DNA of 64,000 nucleotides from Bacillus sp. UNC438CL73TsuS30 (GTDB lineage Bacteria; Bacillota; Bacilli; Bacillales; Cytobacillaceae), in NCBI RefSeq assembly GCF_000482325.1, contig NZ_KI535295.1, positions 731,060 through 795,059 of the forward strand, in the 5' to 3' direction. The notes below the pieces were generated by a model, which saw nothing but the letters and a program-made list of their open reading frames with translations, did not search any database and had not been told where the DNA came from. The position numbers and the translations under genes were made by a program. Within the stretch, counting starts at the first letter, position 1, and each line of letters begins with the position of its first letter. Shown here piece by piece: positions 10,104 through 18,799 of this stretch.

Positions 10104-10133
10104 AAGCACTCGTGTAAATGGGTGCTTTTTTTC
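10104..10133 (+). terminator. Terminator after yneF
   Basis: AAGCACTC pairs with GGGTGCTT around an 8-nt loop, followed by a T run. Confidence 0.85.
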
Positions 10134-10222
10134 ATGCTTCCACTTAATTTCAAAATCTTTATTATTTTTGAAAAATTTGTTAAAATAAAAATCCTATAGA
10201 TAGAGATTTCGGGGGAGTGTAC

Positions 10223-11974
10223 ATGAAGGTCTTTTTTGATTTGGGCTGGTTTTTTAAGCAAGAGAAAAAATCGTACATAACAGGAACGCTTCTATTATTA
10301 TTCGTCGCGCTGCTTCAACTGGTACCTCCGAAGGTAATCGGGATTATTGCTGATCATATAAAGGAAGGAACAATGACAATCGGAATCTTGATAGAGTGGG
10401 TGGGTATTCTTGTTGTGGTTGCTCTGATGATGTATGGATTGCGATATTATTGGAGAATGATGATCTTTGGTTCTTCGGTGAAGCTCTCTAAAATTCTACG
10501 AAACCAGTTGTATCAGCATTTCACCAATATGTCTCCGGCATTTTATCAAAAGCGCCGTATTGGTGACCTGATGGCCCATGCGACCAATGACCTACAGGCC
10601 ATTCAGCAAACTGCAGGTGCTGGTGTCCTTACCCTCGTTGATTCTCTGTCCACCGGTGGGTTCGTCATCTTGGCAATGGCGTTTACAATCAGCTGGAAGC
10701 TTACGTTAATTTGCCTTATTCCGATGCCGTTTATGGCAATGTTGACCAGTTGGTTCGGCACAATGCTGCACCGAACTTTTCACAAAGCACAGGAGGCGTT
10801 TTCATCCTTAAATGATAAAACACAGGAAAGCATTACCGGGATAAAGGTTATTAAAACCTTTGGTCAGGAAAAAGAAGATATCGAGGATTTTCGAAAACAA
10901 TCAGAGGATGTGGTTCAAAAAAATATCGTTGTTGCGAAAATAGATTCGCTTTATGATCCGACGATATCGATTATTGTTGGGATTTCCTTTTTCCTCTCGA
11001 TTGTCTTCGGTGCAAAATATGTGATCAATGGGGAGCTGACCATTGGAGAACTGATTTCATTTACCACCTATTTGGGACTTTTAATTTGGCCAATGCTCGC
11101 ATTTGGTTGGTTGTTTAATATTGTCGAACGTGGACGCGCTTCTTATGACCGTGTATCAGCACTTCTCGGTGAACCGATAGAAATCCGCGATTCTAATGAA
11201 GCATTAGATGTAGTCCCAACAGGGGATATAAAATATGAAATTTCGGTGTTTGCTTATCCAGGTGAAATGGAAGCCATGTTAAAAGATATCTCCTTTGTAT
11301 TAAATCAAGGGGAAACGCTCGGAATCGTTGGTAAAACAGGTGCTGGAAAAACGACGTTATTGAAACTGCTCATCCGTGAATTCGAAAATGACCGCGGGGA
11401 TATTTTGTTTGGTGGAAAAAGCATTCAAGCATACAAACTGGAAAAACTTCGCGAGGCAATTGGGTATGTTCCCCAAGATCATTTTCTCTTTTCAGCAACT
11501 GTGGCTGAAAATATTGCCTTTACCCATCCTGATGCTCCTCTTGGTGATATTCAGGCGGTTGCTGCACTAGCAAAAATTCATGAGGATATTCTTCAATTTA
11601 CGGATGGATATCAAACCGTTGTAGGGGAACGTGGTGTATCGCTTTCCGGCGGGCAAAAACAACGGATTTCGATTGCTCGGGCGCTCCTGATGGATCCAGA
11701 AGTGTTGGTGCTGGATGATTCCTTGTCTGCTGTTGATGCAAAAACCGAGGAAGCAATACTGTCCGCCTTACGAGAGAACCGAGCAGGGAAAACTACAATC
11801 ATTACTTCGCATCGGTTAAGCGCAATTCAACATGCCAATCTGATTCTTGTTTTAGATGAGGGAAAAATCATCGAAAGAGGGACGCATGATGAGTTGATGG
11901 ATTCTGATGGATGGTATAAAGAAATGTATTTACACCAGCAGCTTGAGGAGTTGGTAGAGCATGGGGGACACTAA
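10223..11974 (+). CDS. Heterodimeric ABC exporter, subunit with degenerate ATP site (BmrC/YheI-like)
   Basis: 583 residues: an exporter membrane domain of six helices (about residues 15-305) fused to an ATPase domain. The ATPase has Walker A GIVGKTGAGKTT, a canonical signature LSGGQKQR, and Walker B VLVLDDSLSAVD. The catalytic Glu after Walker B is replaced by Asp, the hallmark of the subunit carrying the degenerate site in heterodimeric multidrug exporters such as BmrCD. Overall similarity is to BmrC (YheI). The ATG at 10223 follows GGGGGAG; the GTG at 10217 overlaps that site. It is translationally close to the next gene, its presumed partner. The substrate cannot be told. Confidence 0.88.
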   Translation: MKVFFDLGWFFKQEKKSYITGTLLLLFVALLQLVPPKVIGIIADHIKEGTMTIGILIEWVGILVVVALMMYGLRYYWRMMIFGSSVKLSKILRNQLYQHFTNMSPAFYQKRRIGDLMAHATNDLQAIQQTAGAGVLTLVDSLSTGGFVILAMAFTISWKLTLICLIPMPFMAMLTSWFGTMLHRTFHKAQEAFSSLNDKTQESITGIKVIKTFGQEKEDIEDFRKQSEDVVQKNIVVAKIDSLYDPTISIIVGISFFLSIVFGAKYVINGELTIGELISFTTYLGLLIWPMLAFGWLFNIVERGRASYDRVSALLGEPIEIRDSNEALDVVPTGDIKYEISVFAYPGEMEAMLKDISFVLNQGETLGIVGKTGAGKTTLLKLLIREFENDRGDILFGGKSIQAYKLEKLREAIGYVPQDHFLFSATVAENIAFTHPDAPLGDIQAVAALAKIHEDILQFTDGYQTVVGERGVSLSGGQKQRISIARALLMDPEVLVLDDSLSAVDAKTEEAILSALRENRAGKTTIITSHRLSAIQHANLILVLDEGKIIERGTHDELMDSDGWYKEMYLHQQLEELVEHGGH

Positions 11975-11975
11975 G

Positions 11976-13772
11976 ATGGAAAAAGCAGCTTTTATGAACA
12001 AAACAACAGATAAAAAAATCTTGTTTCGGCTGCTCTCTTATACAAAACCACATAAAAAAGCACTGAGTTGGGGGTTCCTATTGCTTTTGCTCACCACGAT
12101 AGGAGATATCGTCGGTCCGATTCTCGTGAAAATATTTATCGATGATTATTTAACACCTGGGAAATTAACATTTAAGCCTTTACTGATATTAGGTTCGGTG
12201 TATATGGGAATCCAAATCATCAAAGCCATCTTGATGTTTTTTCAATTAGTTAAGTTCCAAGAAATTGCCTTAAAAATCATCCAACAGTTACGGATTGATG
12301 TGTTTTCTAAGGTTCAGGCCTTGGGGTTACGTTATTTTGATCAAACACCGGCAGGGAGTATCGTTTCAAGGGTGACCAATGATACTGAAGCGATAAAAGA
12401 CATGTTTGTGACGGTCTTGGCCACGTTTATTCAAAGTGGATTTTTGCTGATTGGAATTTTTATCGCGATGTTTATCTTAAATGTAAAGCTTGCTCTTCTT
12501 TGTGTGGTCATCATCCCAATTGTGTTGCTGGTCATGAACCTCTACCGAAAATACAGCTCCCGCTTTTATACAGATATGCGTGAACGTTTAAGCCAATTGA
12601 ATGCAAAGTTGAGTGAATCACTATCAGGAATGTCAATTATCCAAATGTTTCGTCAGGAAAAAAGACTCCGGAAAGAGTTTGCGGATATCAATGAACAGCA
12701 TTATCTAGCAGGAATGAAAAACATCAAAGTGGATGGGCTTTTATTAAGACCGGCCATTGATCTGATTTATGTCTTTGGGTTAATCATTGTATTAAGTTAT
12801 TTTGGTATTACTTCCTTACAGCATACAGTTGAGATTGGTGTCCTATATGCGTTTATCAGTTACTTGGACCGTTTCTTTGAGCCGGTGAATCAAATGATGA
12901 TGCGCCTGTCCTTGTACCAGCAGGCAATTGTTGCCGGGGGCCGTGTATTTAAATTGCTGGATGAAGAAGAGCTGGCACCTGCCCAGCAAGAAGAAAAGTC
13001 GCTGAAAATTGAAGCTGGAAGAATTGAGTTTAAACATTTAAGCTTTTCCTATGATGGGGAGCGGGATGTGCTAAAGGATATATCGTTTACGGCAAACCCG
13101 GGGGAAACAGTAGCCCTTGTCGGACATACTGGAAGTGGGAAAAGTTCGATTATTAATTTATTGATGCGTTTTTATGAATATGAGCGTGGTGATATTCTAA
13201 TAGATGGAGTATCAATTCGTGAGTTTTCGAAAGAAGTTTTAAGGGAGAAGCTGGGGCTTGTTTTGCAGGATCCGTTTTTGTTTTATGGGACCGTCAAGGA
13301 TAATATCCGTTTGCATAATACGGAATTAACGAACGAACAAGTAGTGGAAGCGGCCAAGTTTGTTCAAGCTCATGGTTTTATTGAAAAGATGGAAGATGGA
13401 TATGATCATAAAGTGGTGGAGAGGGGGTCTACTTTTTCTAGTGGTCAAAGACAATTGATTGCGTTCGCGCGAACGATTGCAGCGAACCCGAAGATACTTG
13501 TATTGGATGAAGCAACCGCTAATATTGATACAGAAACAGAAGAGGCGATTCAAACTGCCCTGGCAAAAATGCGCAAAGGGAGGACAACGATTGCCATTGC
13601 CCATCGCTTATCAACAATCCAGGATGCGGACCTTATCCTAGTCCTCCATCAAGGGGAAATTGTCGAGCGTGGAACCCATCAAGAACTACTCTCCCAGGAA
13701 GGACTTTATCATAAAATGTTCTTGCTACAGAATGGTGTGATGGAACGCTATGAAAATGCGATAAATGAATAA
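11976..13772 (+). CDS. Heterodimeric ABC exporter, partner subunit (BmrD/YheH-like)
   Basis: 598 residues: six membrane helices (about residues 20-310) and an ATPase domain. Walker A is ALVGHTGSGKSS, Walker B KILVLDEATANID with the catalytic Glu present, but the signature motif reads FSSGQRQL instead of LSGGQ. This mirrors the first subunit, so the pair forms one competent and one degenerate ATP site. The ATG at 11976 has GGGGGACACTAAG before it; an alternative ATG at 11961 would overlap the upstream gene by 14 bp. The pair sits between yneF and ccdA, an insertion relative to the B. subtilis order. Confidence 0.88.
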   Translation: MEKAAFMNKTTDKKILFRLLSYTKPHKKALSWGFLLLLLTTIGDIVGPILVKIFIDDYLTPGKLTFKPLLILGSVYMGIQIIKAILMFFQLVKFQEIALKIIQQLRIDVFSKVQALGLRYFDQTPAGSIVSRVTNDTEAIKDMFVTVLATFIQSGFLLIGIFIAMFILNVKLALLCVVIIPIVLLVMNLYRKYSSRFYTDMRERLSQLNAKLSESLSGMSIIQMFRQEKRLRKEFADINEQHYLAGMKNIKVDGLLLRPAIDLIYVFGLIIVLSYFGITSLQHTVEIGVLYAFISYLDRFFEPVNQMMMRLSLYQQAIVAGGRVFKLLDEEELAPAQQEEKSLKIEAGRIEFKHLSFSYDGERDVLKDISFTANPGETVALVGHTGSGKSSIINLLMRFYEYERGDILIDGVSIREFSKEVLREKLGLVLQDPFLFYGTVKDNIRLHNTELTNEQVVEAAKFVQAHGFIEKMEDGYDHKVVERGSTFSSGQRQLIAFARTIAANPKILVLDEATANIDTETEEAIQTALAKMRKGRTTIAIAHRLSTIQDADLILVLHQGEIVERGTHQELLSQEGLYHKMFLLQNGVMERYENAINE

Positions 13773-13774
13773 GA

Positions 13775-13810
13775 AAGAGCCTGGCAGTTTGCTTGCCAGG
13801 CTCTCTTATT
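13775..13810 (+). terminator. Terminator after the ABC exporter genes
   Basis: GAGCCTGGCA pairs with TGCCAGGCTC around a 7-nt loop. The stem ends at the stop codon of the convergent Spo0E-like gene and may serve both strands. Confidence 0.8.
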
Positions 13811-13985
13811 GACTCACTAATTGGTGAGTTTTTTTTATATAAGTTCGATTATATTCATTTAGTAAATGATCAAGCTCCTGGCTGTAGCGTATAGCAACGG
13901 AGGAACTCAAGCCGTTGGTGATCGCGACTTGAATTAATTCAGCTCGCTTTTTTTCGATTAATGCGATTAGTTCTTGTTTGATCAC
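13806..13985 (-). CDS. Spo0E-like sporulation regulator (Spo0A~P phosphatase family)
   Basis: A 59-residue gene on the minus strand. The translation runs MIKQELIALIEKKRAELIQ, then SSSVAIRYSQELDHLLNEYN. The segment SQELDHLLNEY matches the conserved SxELDxL(I/L)xxY motif of the Spo0E/YisI/YnzD family, small two-helix phosphatases that dephosphorylate Spo0A~P and delay sporulation. The GTG start is preceded by GGAAAGGACATCGGCC, a usable ribosome site. It converges on the ABC exporter operon. Residues SQELD carry the catalytic Asp of the family. Confidence 0.85.
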   Translation of the reverse strand: MIKQELIALIEKKRAELIQVAITNGLSSSVAIRYSQELDHLLNEYNRTYIKKTHQLVSQ

Positions 13986-14267
13986 GGCCGATGTCCTTTC
14001 CGGAAAACTCCTAAAGTGTTTGTTCGAAGAATGAATTATCTAAAACTATTAATTTGTTTTACTAGTATAACCTATTGTGGGAATAAATTCAAAGGGATTT
14101 GTAAAAAAATATCCATTATTACAAGGGATATTATTGGAGGTATGAGAGTATTTTCTAATTGGGGAAAGAAATGAGCGATAGTCACAAAATATTCATGGTA
14201 ATGATTATCTTTTAGGCTAAAGTTTTGTTAGAATGAAATAGGTATCGACTATATTGGGAGTGTTTAT

Positions 14268-14975
14268 ATGTCTGATGTAAATATTTTTCTAGCATTAGGT
14301 GCGGGATTTCTTAGCTTTATCTCACCTTGCTGTCTTCCCTTGTATCCGGCATTTTTATCGTATATTACTGGAATGTCAGTAGGGGAACTGAAAAGTGAAA
14401 ATGCGATGCTTCAGAGGCGTAGTATGCTACACACATTATTTTTCCTCATTGGTTTTTCGTGCATCTTTATTGCCATTGGATTTGGAACCTCCTTTGTTGG
14501 GAGTTTTTTCCGAGAATATAAAGATCTTATTCGCCAGTTGGGTGGAATATTTATTATTTTCTTTGGTTTGATGATTGTGGGGATCTTAAGCCCAGAATTC
14601 TTGATGAAAGATCGTAAATTCGAATTTAAAAATCGTCCATCCGGTTATATTGGATCCATATTAATTGGAATGGCCTTTGCGGCTGGCTGGACACCATGTA
14701 CCGGACCCATTCTTTCTTCTGTTATCCTTTTAGCAACCTCAAACCCGGGTTCTGGTGTCTTATATATGACTGCGTATTCTCTTGGATTTGCGATTCCATT
14801 TTTTATTCTCTCCTTCTTTGTCGGAAGGATGAAATGGATCAAGAAATATAGTCAGAAGATTGTAAAAATTGGAGGCTATATCATGATTGTCATGGGGATT
14901 ATTCTCTTCTTCGACTGGATGACAAAAATTATTACTGTTTTCCAAAGCTTATTTGGCGGCTTTAGTGGTTTTTAA
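14268..14975 (+). CDS. ccdA: Cytochrome c biogenesis protein CcdA
   Basis: A 235-residue membrane protein with six helices. The redox-active cysteines lie in [17 protein letters not shown] (about residues 17-33, first helix) and [14 protein letters not shown] (about residue 145). CcdA passes electrons from cytoplasmic thioredoxin across the membrane to ResA and StoA, needed for cytochrome c maturation and spore cortex formation. The start has TTGGGAGTG upstream. It is followed by the yneI-like and ccdC genes, as in B. subtilis. Confidence 0.95.
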   Translation: MSDVNIFLALGAGFLSFISPCCLPLYPAFLSYITGMSVGELKSENAMLQRRSMLHTLFFLIGFSCIFIAIGFGTSFVGSFFREYKDLIRQLGGIFIIFFGLMIVGILSPEFLMKDRKFEFKNRPSGYIGSILIGMAFAAGWTPCTGPILSSVILLATSNPGSGVLYMTAYSLGFAIPFFILSFFVGRMKWIKKYSQKIVKIGGYIMIVMGIILFFDWMTKIITVFQSLFGGFSGF

Positions 14976-15091
14976 TTTAAAACAACTTGAAAATCCTGTA
15001 AATATTCTTTGTTTTCAAATATAATAGACTCATAAATGGATAATTTTTTATTCGAAGATGCTCGTTTTGCATCCATAGTGGGGGAAGTGAA

Positions 15092-15451
15092 TTGGCAAGA
15101 ATATTGATAGTGGATGATAAAAGTTTAATGAGAAATACCTTAAAGGCGATTTTAAATAAAACAGACCACGTTGTTGTCGGGGAAGCAGAAAACGGAATGG
15201 AAGCGATCCAGCTTTTCAAAGAATTGAAACCCGATATGGTTACAATGGATATAACCATGCCGGAAATGAGCGGACTTGAAGCGATTAAAGTTATTCGCCG
15301 GGATTTTCCAGAGGCAAAGGTGATTATGTGCTCAGCAATGGGACAGCAAAAAATTATTATGGAGGCCATTGAGGCAGGGGCAAAAGATTTTATTGTTAAA
15401 CCATTCGACGATTGCCGCGTGATGGAAGCACTCAATCGGGCTTTAAAATAG
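15092..15451 (+). CDS. yneI: CheY-like response regulator YneI
   Basis: A single receiver domain of 119 residues with no output domain. The acidic pocket is Asp8/Asp9 in LIVDDKS, the phosphoacceptor is Asp53 in VTMDITMPEMS, and Lys103 is in FIVKPFDD. No kinase is adjacent. In B. subtilis yneI lies in the ccdA-yneI-yneJ group, and its role there is unclear. The TTG start follows GGGGGAAGTGAA. A long hairpin terminator follows. Confidence 0.9.
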   Translation: MARILIVDDKSLMRNTLKAILNKTDHVVVGEAENGMEAIQLFKELKPDMVTMDITMPEMSGLEAIKVIRRDFPEAKVIMCSAMGQQKIIMEAIEAGAKDFIVKPFDDCRVMEALNRALK

Positions 15452-15453
15452 AC

Positions 15454-15486
15454 AACCATTTCAGGGGTTTTCCCGAAATGGTTTTT
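15454..15486 (+). terminator. Terminator after yneI
   Basis: AACCATTTC and GAAATGGTT pair, with an inner GGG/CCC stem and T loop, followed by a T run. Confidence 0.9.
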
Positions 15487-15630
15487 CATTTTCCAATTTG
15501 TGGATGCGTTGCTTTGATTTTTTTAAAATGGGATTAAAATCTGATTAATAAGTTGCAAATATCTTTTTCTAACATAAATTTTTGATATATAATGAGTAAG
15601 AAAAATATGTAGATAAGGAATGAATATCCT

Positions 15631-16107
15631 ATGAACACGGTTGTTATCTCTTCAATCGGTGCTGCATTTATGGCGATTATGGTCATGTTCGTCCGTCTTA
15701 AAGCGGCAAAAAAACCGACAAATGCAAGAAAAATTATATTACCTCCCTTTTTCATGGCGACAGGAGCGTTAATGTACGTGGTTCCCAAGTTTAGGCTGAC
15801 TGGATGGGAAATCGTTGAGGCAGTGGTTGTAGGAGCTCTATTTTCCATTTTTCTAATTAAAACCTCGAAGTTCGAAATTCGAGATAACGATATTTATTTA
15901 AAACGTTCAAAGGCTTTTATTTTTATCTTAGTGGGTCTGTTGGTTATAAGGATTGCTTTAAAATCAGTACTAAGCTCAACTATTGATCCGTTCCAATTAA
16001 GCGGAATGTTCTTCCTGCTTGCATTTAGTATGCTTTTGCCATGGCGAATTGCCATGTATGTGGACTATAAGAAGCTTTATAGGGAGCTCCATTTGACGAA
16101 AAAGTAG
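15631..16107 (+). CDS. ccdC: CcdC (YneJ), DUF1453 membrane protein
   Basis: 158 residues with four or five hydrophobic helices: VISSIGAAFMAIMVMFVRL at the start, then ILPPFFMATGALMYVVP, and LLPWRIAMYVDYKKLYREL at the end. This is the CcdC family encoded beside ccdA in Bacillus; in B. subtilis it is not essential for cytochrome c synthesis and its role is unknown. The start follows TAAGGAATG. Confidence 0.9.
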   Translation: MNTVVISSIGAAFMAIMVMFVRLKAAKKPTNARKIILPPFFMATGALMYVVPKFRLTGWEIVEAVVVGALFSIFLIKTSKFEIRDNDIYLKRSKAFIFILVGLLVIRIALKSVLSSTIDPFQLSGMFFLLAFSMLLPWRIAMYVDYKKLYRELHLTKK

Positions 16108-16113
16108 TACGGT

Positions 16114-16148
16114 GAACACTGGTCCTGTTGGGGATCGGTGTTTTTGTT
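16114..16148 (+). terminator. Terminator after ccdC
   Basis: AACACTGGTCC pairs with GGGATCGGTGTT, using G-U pairs, around a short loop; a T run follows. Confidence 0.7.
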
Positions 16149-16214
16149 TTAGGAGTAGCGTAATAAGGGTTAAAAAAGAGACAAAAATAAAAACCGTCAA
16201 CATTTCTGGACGGT

Positions 16215-16640
16215 TTAGAACAAATGCTCATAGGGAGCCACATCAATTCTATTTTCAAAAAGTTTTTTACGTAAAAATTTATGATCCCTTTTCGGAGTAG
16301 CCTGGATATAACCGCGAATCACTAATTCCTCGGTAATTTTCGGAGCATTTTCTTTTAAAGCAATTTCTCCAATTTTACCGGCAATTTTATGACGAGCCAC
16401 ATCACGGAACAATTCGGGAACTGGACTTACCAAATCTTCAAGAAGGATTTTCTCTTCGTCGCCCCACAGGTGACGGGATTCGTTCACATAGTATTCTTCC
16501 CAGTCCATTACGGATTTACCGTCTTCTTTCGGCATCTTTTTCAAAAACTTACGGAACATAAAGAATCCGCCAATTCCAAACGAAGTAATCAGGAACACAA
16601 CCCAAAATAAAATAAACCATAAAAACCAACCATGAAGCAT
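16215..16640 (-). CDS. yneK: YneK, DUF2621 membrane-anchored protein
   Basis: 141 residues. An N-terminal membrane helix (LHGWFLWFILFWVVFLITSF) is followed by a soluble domain with DWEEYYVNESRHLWGDEEK and LVSPVPELFRDVARHKIAGK, typical of the DUF2621/YneK family found beside ccdC in Bacillus. I chose the ATG at 16640 because AGGTGAAGAAA lies directly before it; the GTG at 16649 overlaps that site. Function unknown. Confidence 0.88.
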   Translation of the reverse strand: MLHGWFLWFILFWVVFLITSFGIGGFFMFRKFLKKMPKEDGKSVMDWEEYYVNESRHLWGDEEKILLEDLVSPVPELFRDVARHKIAGKIGEIALKENAPKITEELVIRGYIQATPKRDHKFLRKKLFENRIDVAPYEHLF

Positions 16641-16790
16641 TTTCTTCACCTACAAAAAAACATTTTTTCATCTTATTATAGTCTGTTTGAAGGAAAGAAG
16701 ACAAGTAAACCGGTATAACTTTACGATTTGGTGAAAAGTATTGTAAGCATGTTGGTTTTATTAGTATAATAATATTCGTCCTTACTTTAC

Positions 16791-16887
16791 GGGGCTGAAT
16801 GGGGTACTGGTGTCCTCCACGGTCTTCAAAACCGCATGAGACCTGCGTGCCAGGTCTGGTGGGTTCGATTCCCACGCAGTCCCGCCA
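16791..16887 (+). tRNA. selC: Selenocysteine tRNA (anticodon UCA)
   Basis: 97 nt including an encoded CCA. The anticodon loop is CTTCAAA with anticodon TCA in the stem CGGT/ACCG. A long variable arm (AGACCT-GCGTGCC-AGGTCT) and an extended D stem (TGGGG with CCTCCA) are the hallmarks of bacterial tRNA-Sec. The acceptor GGGGCTG pairs with CAGTCCC (one G-U), followed by discriminator G and CCA; the T arm is GTGGG-TTCGATT-CCCAC. A TATAAT lies at 16765-16770. No selA, selB, selD or obvious selenoprotein is in the window. A degenerate 3' copy lies at 55764-55822. Confidence 0.95.
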
Positions 16888-16912
16888 ATTTTGATGCTAA
16901 TAATACATATTA

Positions 16913-16949
16913 ACTCGTACGGTGGATTTTTACTCGTGCGGTTTTTTTG
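16913..16949. repeat. Dispersed hairpin repeat, copy 1
   Basis: CTCGTACGGTGGATTTTTA then CTCGTGCGG and a T run. The same layout (CGYACGGTGRATTTTYAC then GTGCGGTT) recurs at 18531-18565 and 31084-31121. Each copy is an imperfect hairpin ending in T residues, so it may act as a terminator or be a small mobile-type repeat. Confidence 0.6.
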
Positions 16950-17009
16950 TTTAATGAATATTTGTGCCTTGAAGTGACTCGGCACGAGTTCATAACTCGA
17001 ATTCATGAA

Positions 17010-18425
17010 TTACGGAACAATTTCAAAAACTGTCCCCTGGTTAAAATCAGTCACCTTCATAGAGCCAAATACCCCTAAATATAGTCTGGTTTGATCCAGA
17101 TTCGTTCCCAAACTAACGTAATAAGCGGATTGAGGTCCAAAATTATAATCCGTTTCAATCACACTGAAGTCATTTAGTTTGCCATCTGTTCTAACCCTGG
17201 TATAGGCTAAAACTCCTTTAACCGGAGGGCGAGATTCCTCATTTCTCGCAAGATCGGTAAACACAACGCTTCCCGTTAACCCAGGGATTTCATTCCCCAT
17301 ATAGGCTTGCACTCCAGTAAGGGAAGTTCCTCCAAACTTATCGGGCCTTTGATCTTTATGATAATAACTAGTTATTGGAGGAAGACGCCTCACTGAAGTG
17401 TTTACTGCTTCATGAAAATAAGCAATCGTTTTCTCATCCAAAGCCGGATTTTCGGAGCAGCCCCATATAATCGAAGTAGGAAAAGCACCTTCCCACCCTC
17501 GCCAGCCAAAGTTAATAAATCCTTCTTGGTCAGGTTCGGTGTTTCTTAAAGAAGCTTGAACAAGCTGAGTAACTGGTATTGGGTTATAATGAACGAATGA
17601 AAAAATGGATTCTACCAAATCCTGTCCGACATTTCCCACATATTTAATATACTGATTATAAAACCTTTGAAATGAAATGCCGGTTATATTGCGAACCCCT
17701 TTGGCTATAACCGTAAGTGTTTCCTGAATAGGAACCGGAAGTTCATCAAAACGTGTGACTACAGGTGGATTATCGATAAAAGTATTCTTTACTACGTCAA
17801 TTTCAATAATTTTTCCGGTTATTTCTAAATTATCTTGACTTACATTAAACGGATCATAGCCTGATCCGCCATCTCCGGTTGTTAAAACAAGTTTTCCTGT
17901 TTCAGGTGAAAAATTTAAGCTATTGACACCATTATGATTCATAAAGGGTCTTCTTAAGTTAAGCAATGTTCGTCGTTTTTGAGAGTGGCCATTCGACTGC
18001 AAAATCCATTCTTCCACTGTATCAATATGATCATATTGTGTTTCTCTATTTATCCATCTCTGGTTTAATGTTTTGGGATCACACGGGTCAGGACTAAAAT
18101 GTTCAGAAAGTGCACCTGGACCTTGTGTTCCAGCTACTGAATAATGAAGATAAAATAAACCGTTATGATAAAATTGGGGATGAAACGCCAGCCCCAGCAA
18201 CCCCCGTTCATCATAACCACCACCAGAACCGCCTAGTTTTATGATTCGCGGGCGAATATCTAAAAAAGTCCGTACAACTCCATTGTCTATGTAAAAGATC
18301 TCACCTACCTGGGTTGCAATAAATAATCTCTCAATTGAGTCACCAGGAAGTATAGTTGTTCTCAAAACAGTGGGTAAATTAATCTTACTAACAACGGGTC
18401 GTAAACGAACTTTAACTTTTATCAC
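17010..18425 (-). CDS. Glucose/sorbosone dehydrogenase-like beta-propeller protein
   Basis: 471 residues resembling PQQ-dependent soluble sugar dehydrogenases. Visible blocks include GGGYDERGLLGLAFHPQF (about residues 68-85), NHNGVNSLNFSPETGKL, TGDGGSGYDPFN, AKGVRNITGISF and GFINFGWRGWEGAFP, which correspond to the propeller loops that form the PQQ and calcium site in the family. No signal peptide is evident, unusual for an enzyme that in other bacteria acts outside the cytoplasm. Start is the GTG at 18425 with GAAGGAGTGGAAAG upstream. Whether the organism makes PQQ is not visible. It lies directly after selC and stands alone. Confidence 0.8.
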   Translation of the reverse strand: MIKVKVRLRPVVSKINLPTVLRTTILPGDSIERLFIATQVGEIFYIDNGVVRTFLDIRPRIIKLGGSGGGYDERGLLGLAFHPQFYHNGLFYLHYSVAGTQGPGALSEHFSPDPCDPKTLNQRWINRETQYDHIDTVEEWILQSNGHSQKRRTLLNLRRPFMNHNGVNSLNFSPETGKLVLTTGDGGSGYDPFNVSQDNLEITGKIIEIDVVKNTFIDNPPVVTRFDELPVPIQETLTVIAKGVRNITGISFQRFYNQYIKYVGNVGQDLVESIFSFVHYNPIPVTQLVQASLRNTEPDQEGFINFGWRGWEGAFPTSIIWGCSENPALDEKTIAYFHEAVNTSVRRLPPITSYYHKDQRPDKFGGTSLTGVQAYMGNEIPGLTGSVVFTDLARNEESRPPVKGVLAYTRVRTDGKLNDFSVIETDYNFGPQSAYYVSLGTNLDQTRLYLGVFGSMKVTDFNQGTVFEIVP

Positions 18426-18799
18426 CTAACTTTCCACTCCTTCAATTGTTTTCTTTAATAAAAATATGAGCAGAACTGTTCTATTAGTACCAATTTAGGC
18501 TGGGACTGAAAAGGCATAATACCTACTTTTCCTTACGGGAATTTTTACCCGTGCGGTTTTTCATTTTATGAATAAATTCGCTCATTGGCGTGTGGAACTT
18601 TTATGTGGAACAAGATTTTTCGGGTGGTGCCAGGCACTGTTATTATGTGGGTTCCTTCATTAATTTTTTTAATTCATACTTTACAGATAGGAATTATGAG
18701 TTTATAATACAATTAATCTAATAAAAAATTAATCAGACCGAATTTAAAGTTGTTGTTTTCAAGAAAAGTTTTATTTTATGTAAAACCGAAGGAGTGTTT
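18426..18799. other. Intergenic region with dispersed repeats
   Basis: 374 bp with no gene seen. It holds the second copy of the dispersed hairpin repeat (18531-18565) and a GGTGCCAGGCAC motif near 18624-18637, a short palindrome common in Bacillus intergenic repeats. A 3' segment rich in A and T leads into the FbpA-like gene. No Fur box was found. Confidence 0.6.
18531..18565. repeat. Dispersed hairpin repeat, copy 2
   Basis: CCTTACGGGAATTTTTACCCGTGCGG followed by five T. ACGGG pairs with CCCGT. Both this copy and copy 1 are followed by a TTTTATGAATA-like sequence, so the repeat extends beyond the hairpin. Confidence 0.6.

Noticed and set aside
13974..14174. 66-codon frame after the Spo0E-like gene
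   Set aside because: No ribosome site, atypical composition, and it overlaps the start region of the Spo0E-like gene on the other strand.
16549..17006. Minus-strand frames reading through the tRNA-Sec gene (ESNPPDLARRS type)
   Set aside because: This is the antisense translation of tRNA-Sec, a well-known false protein call. The same holds for the frame at 55730-55990.
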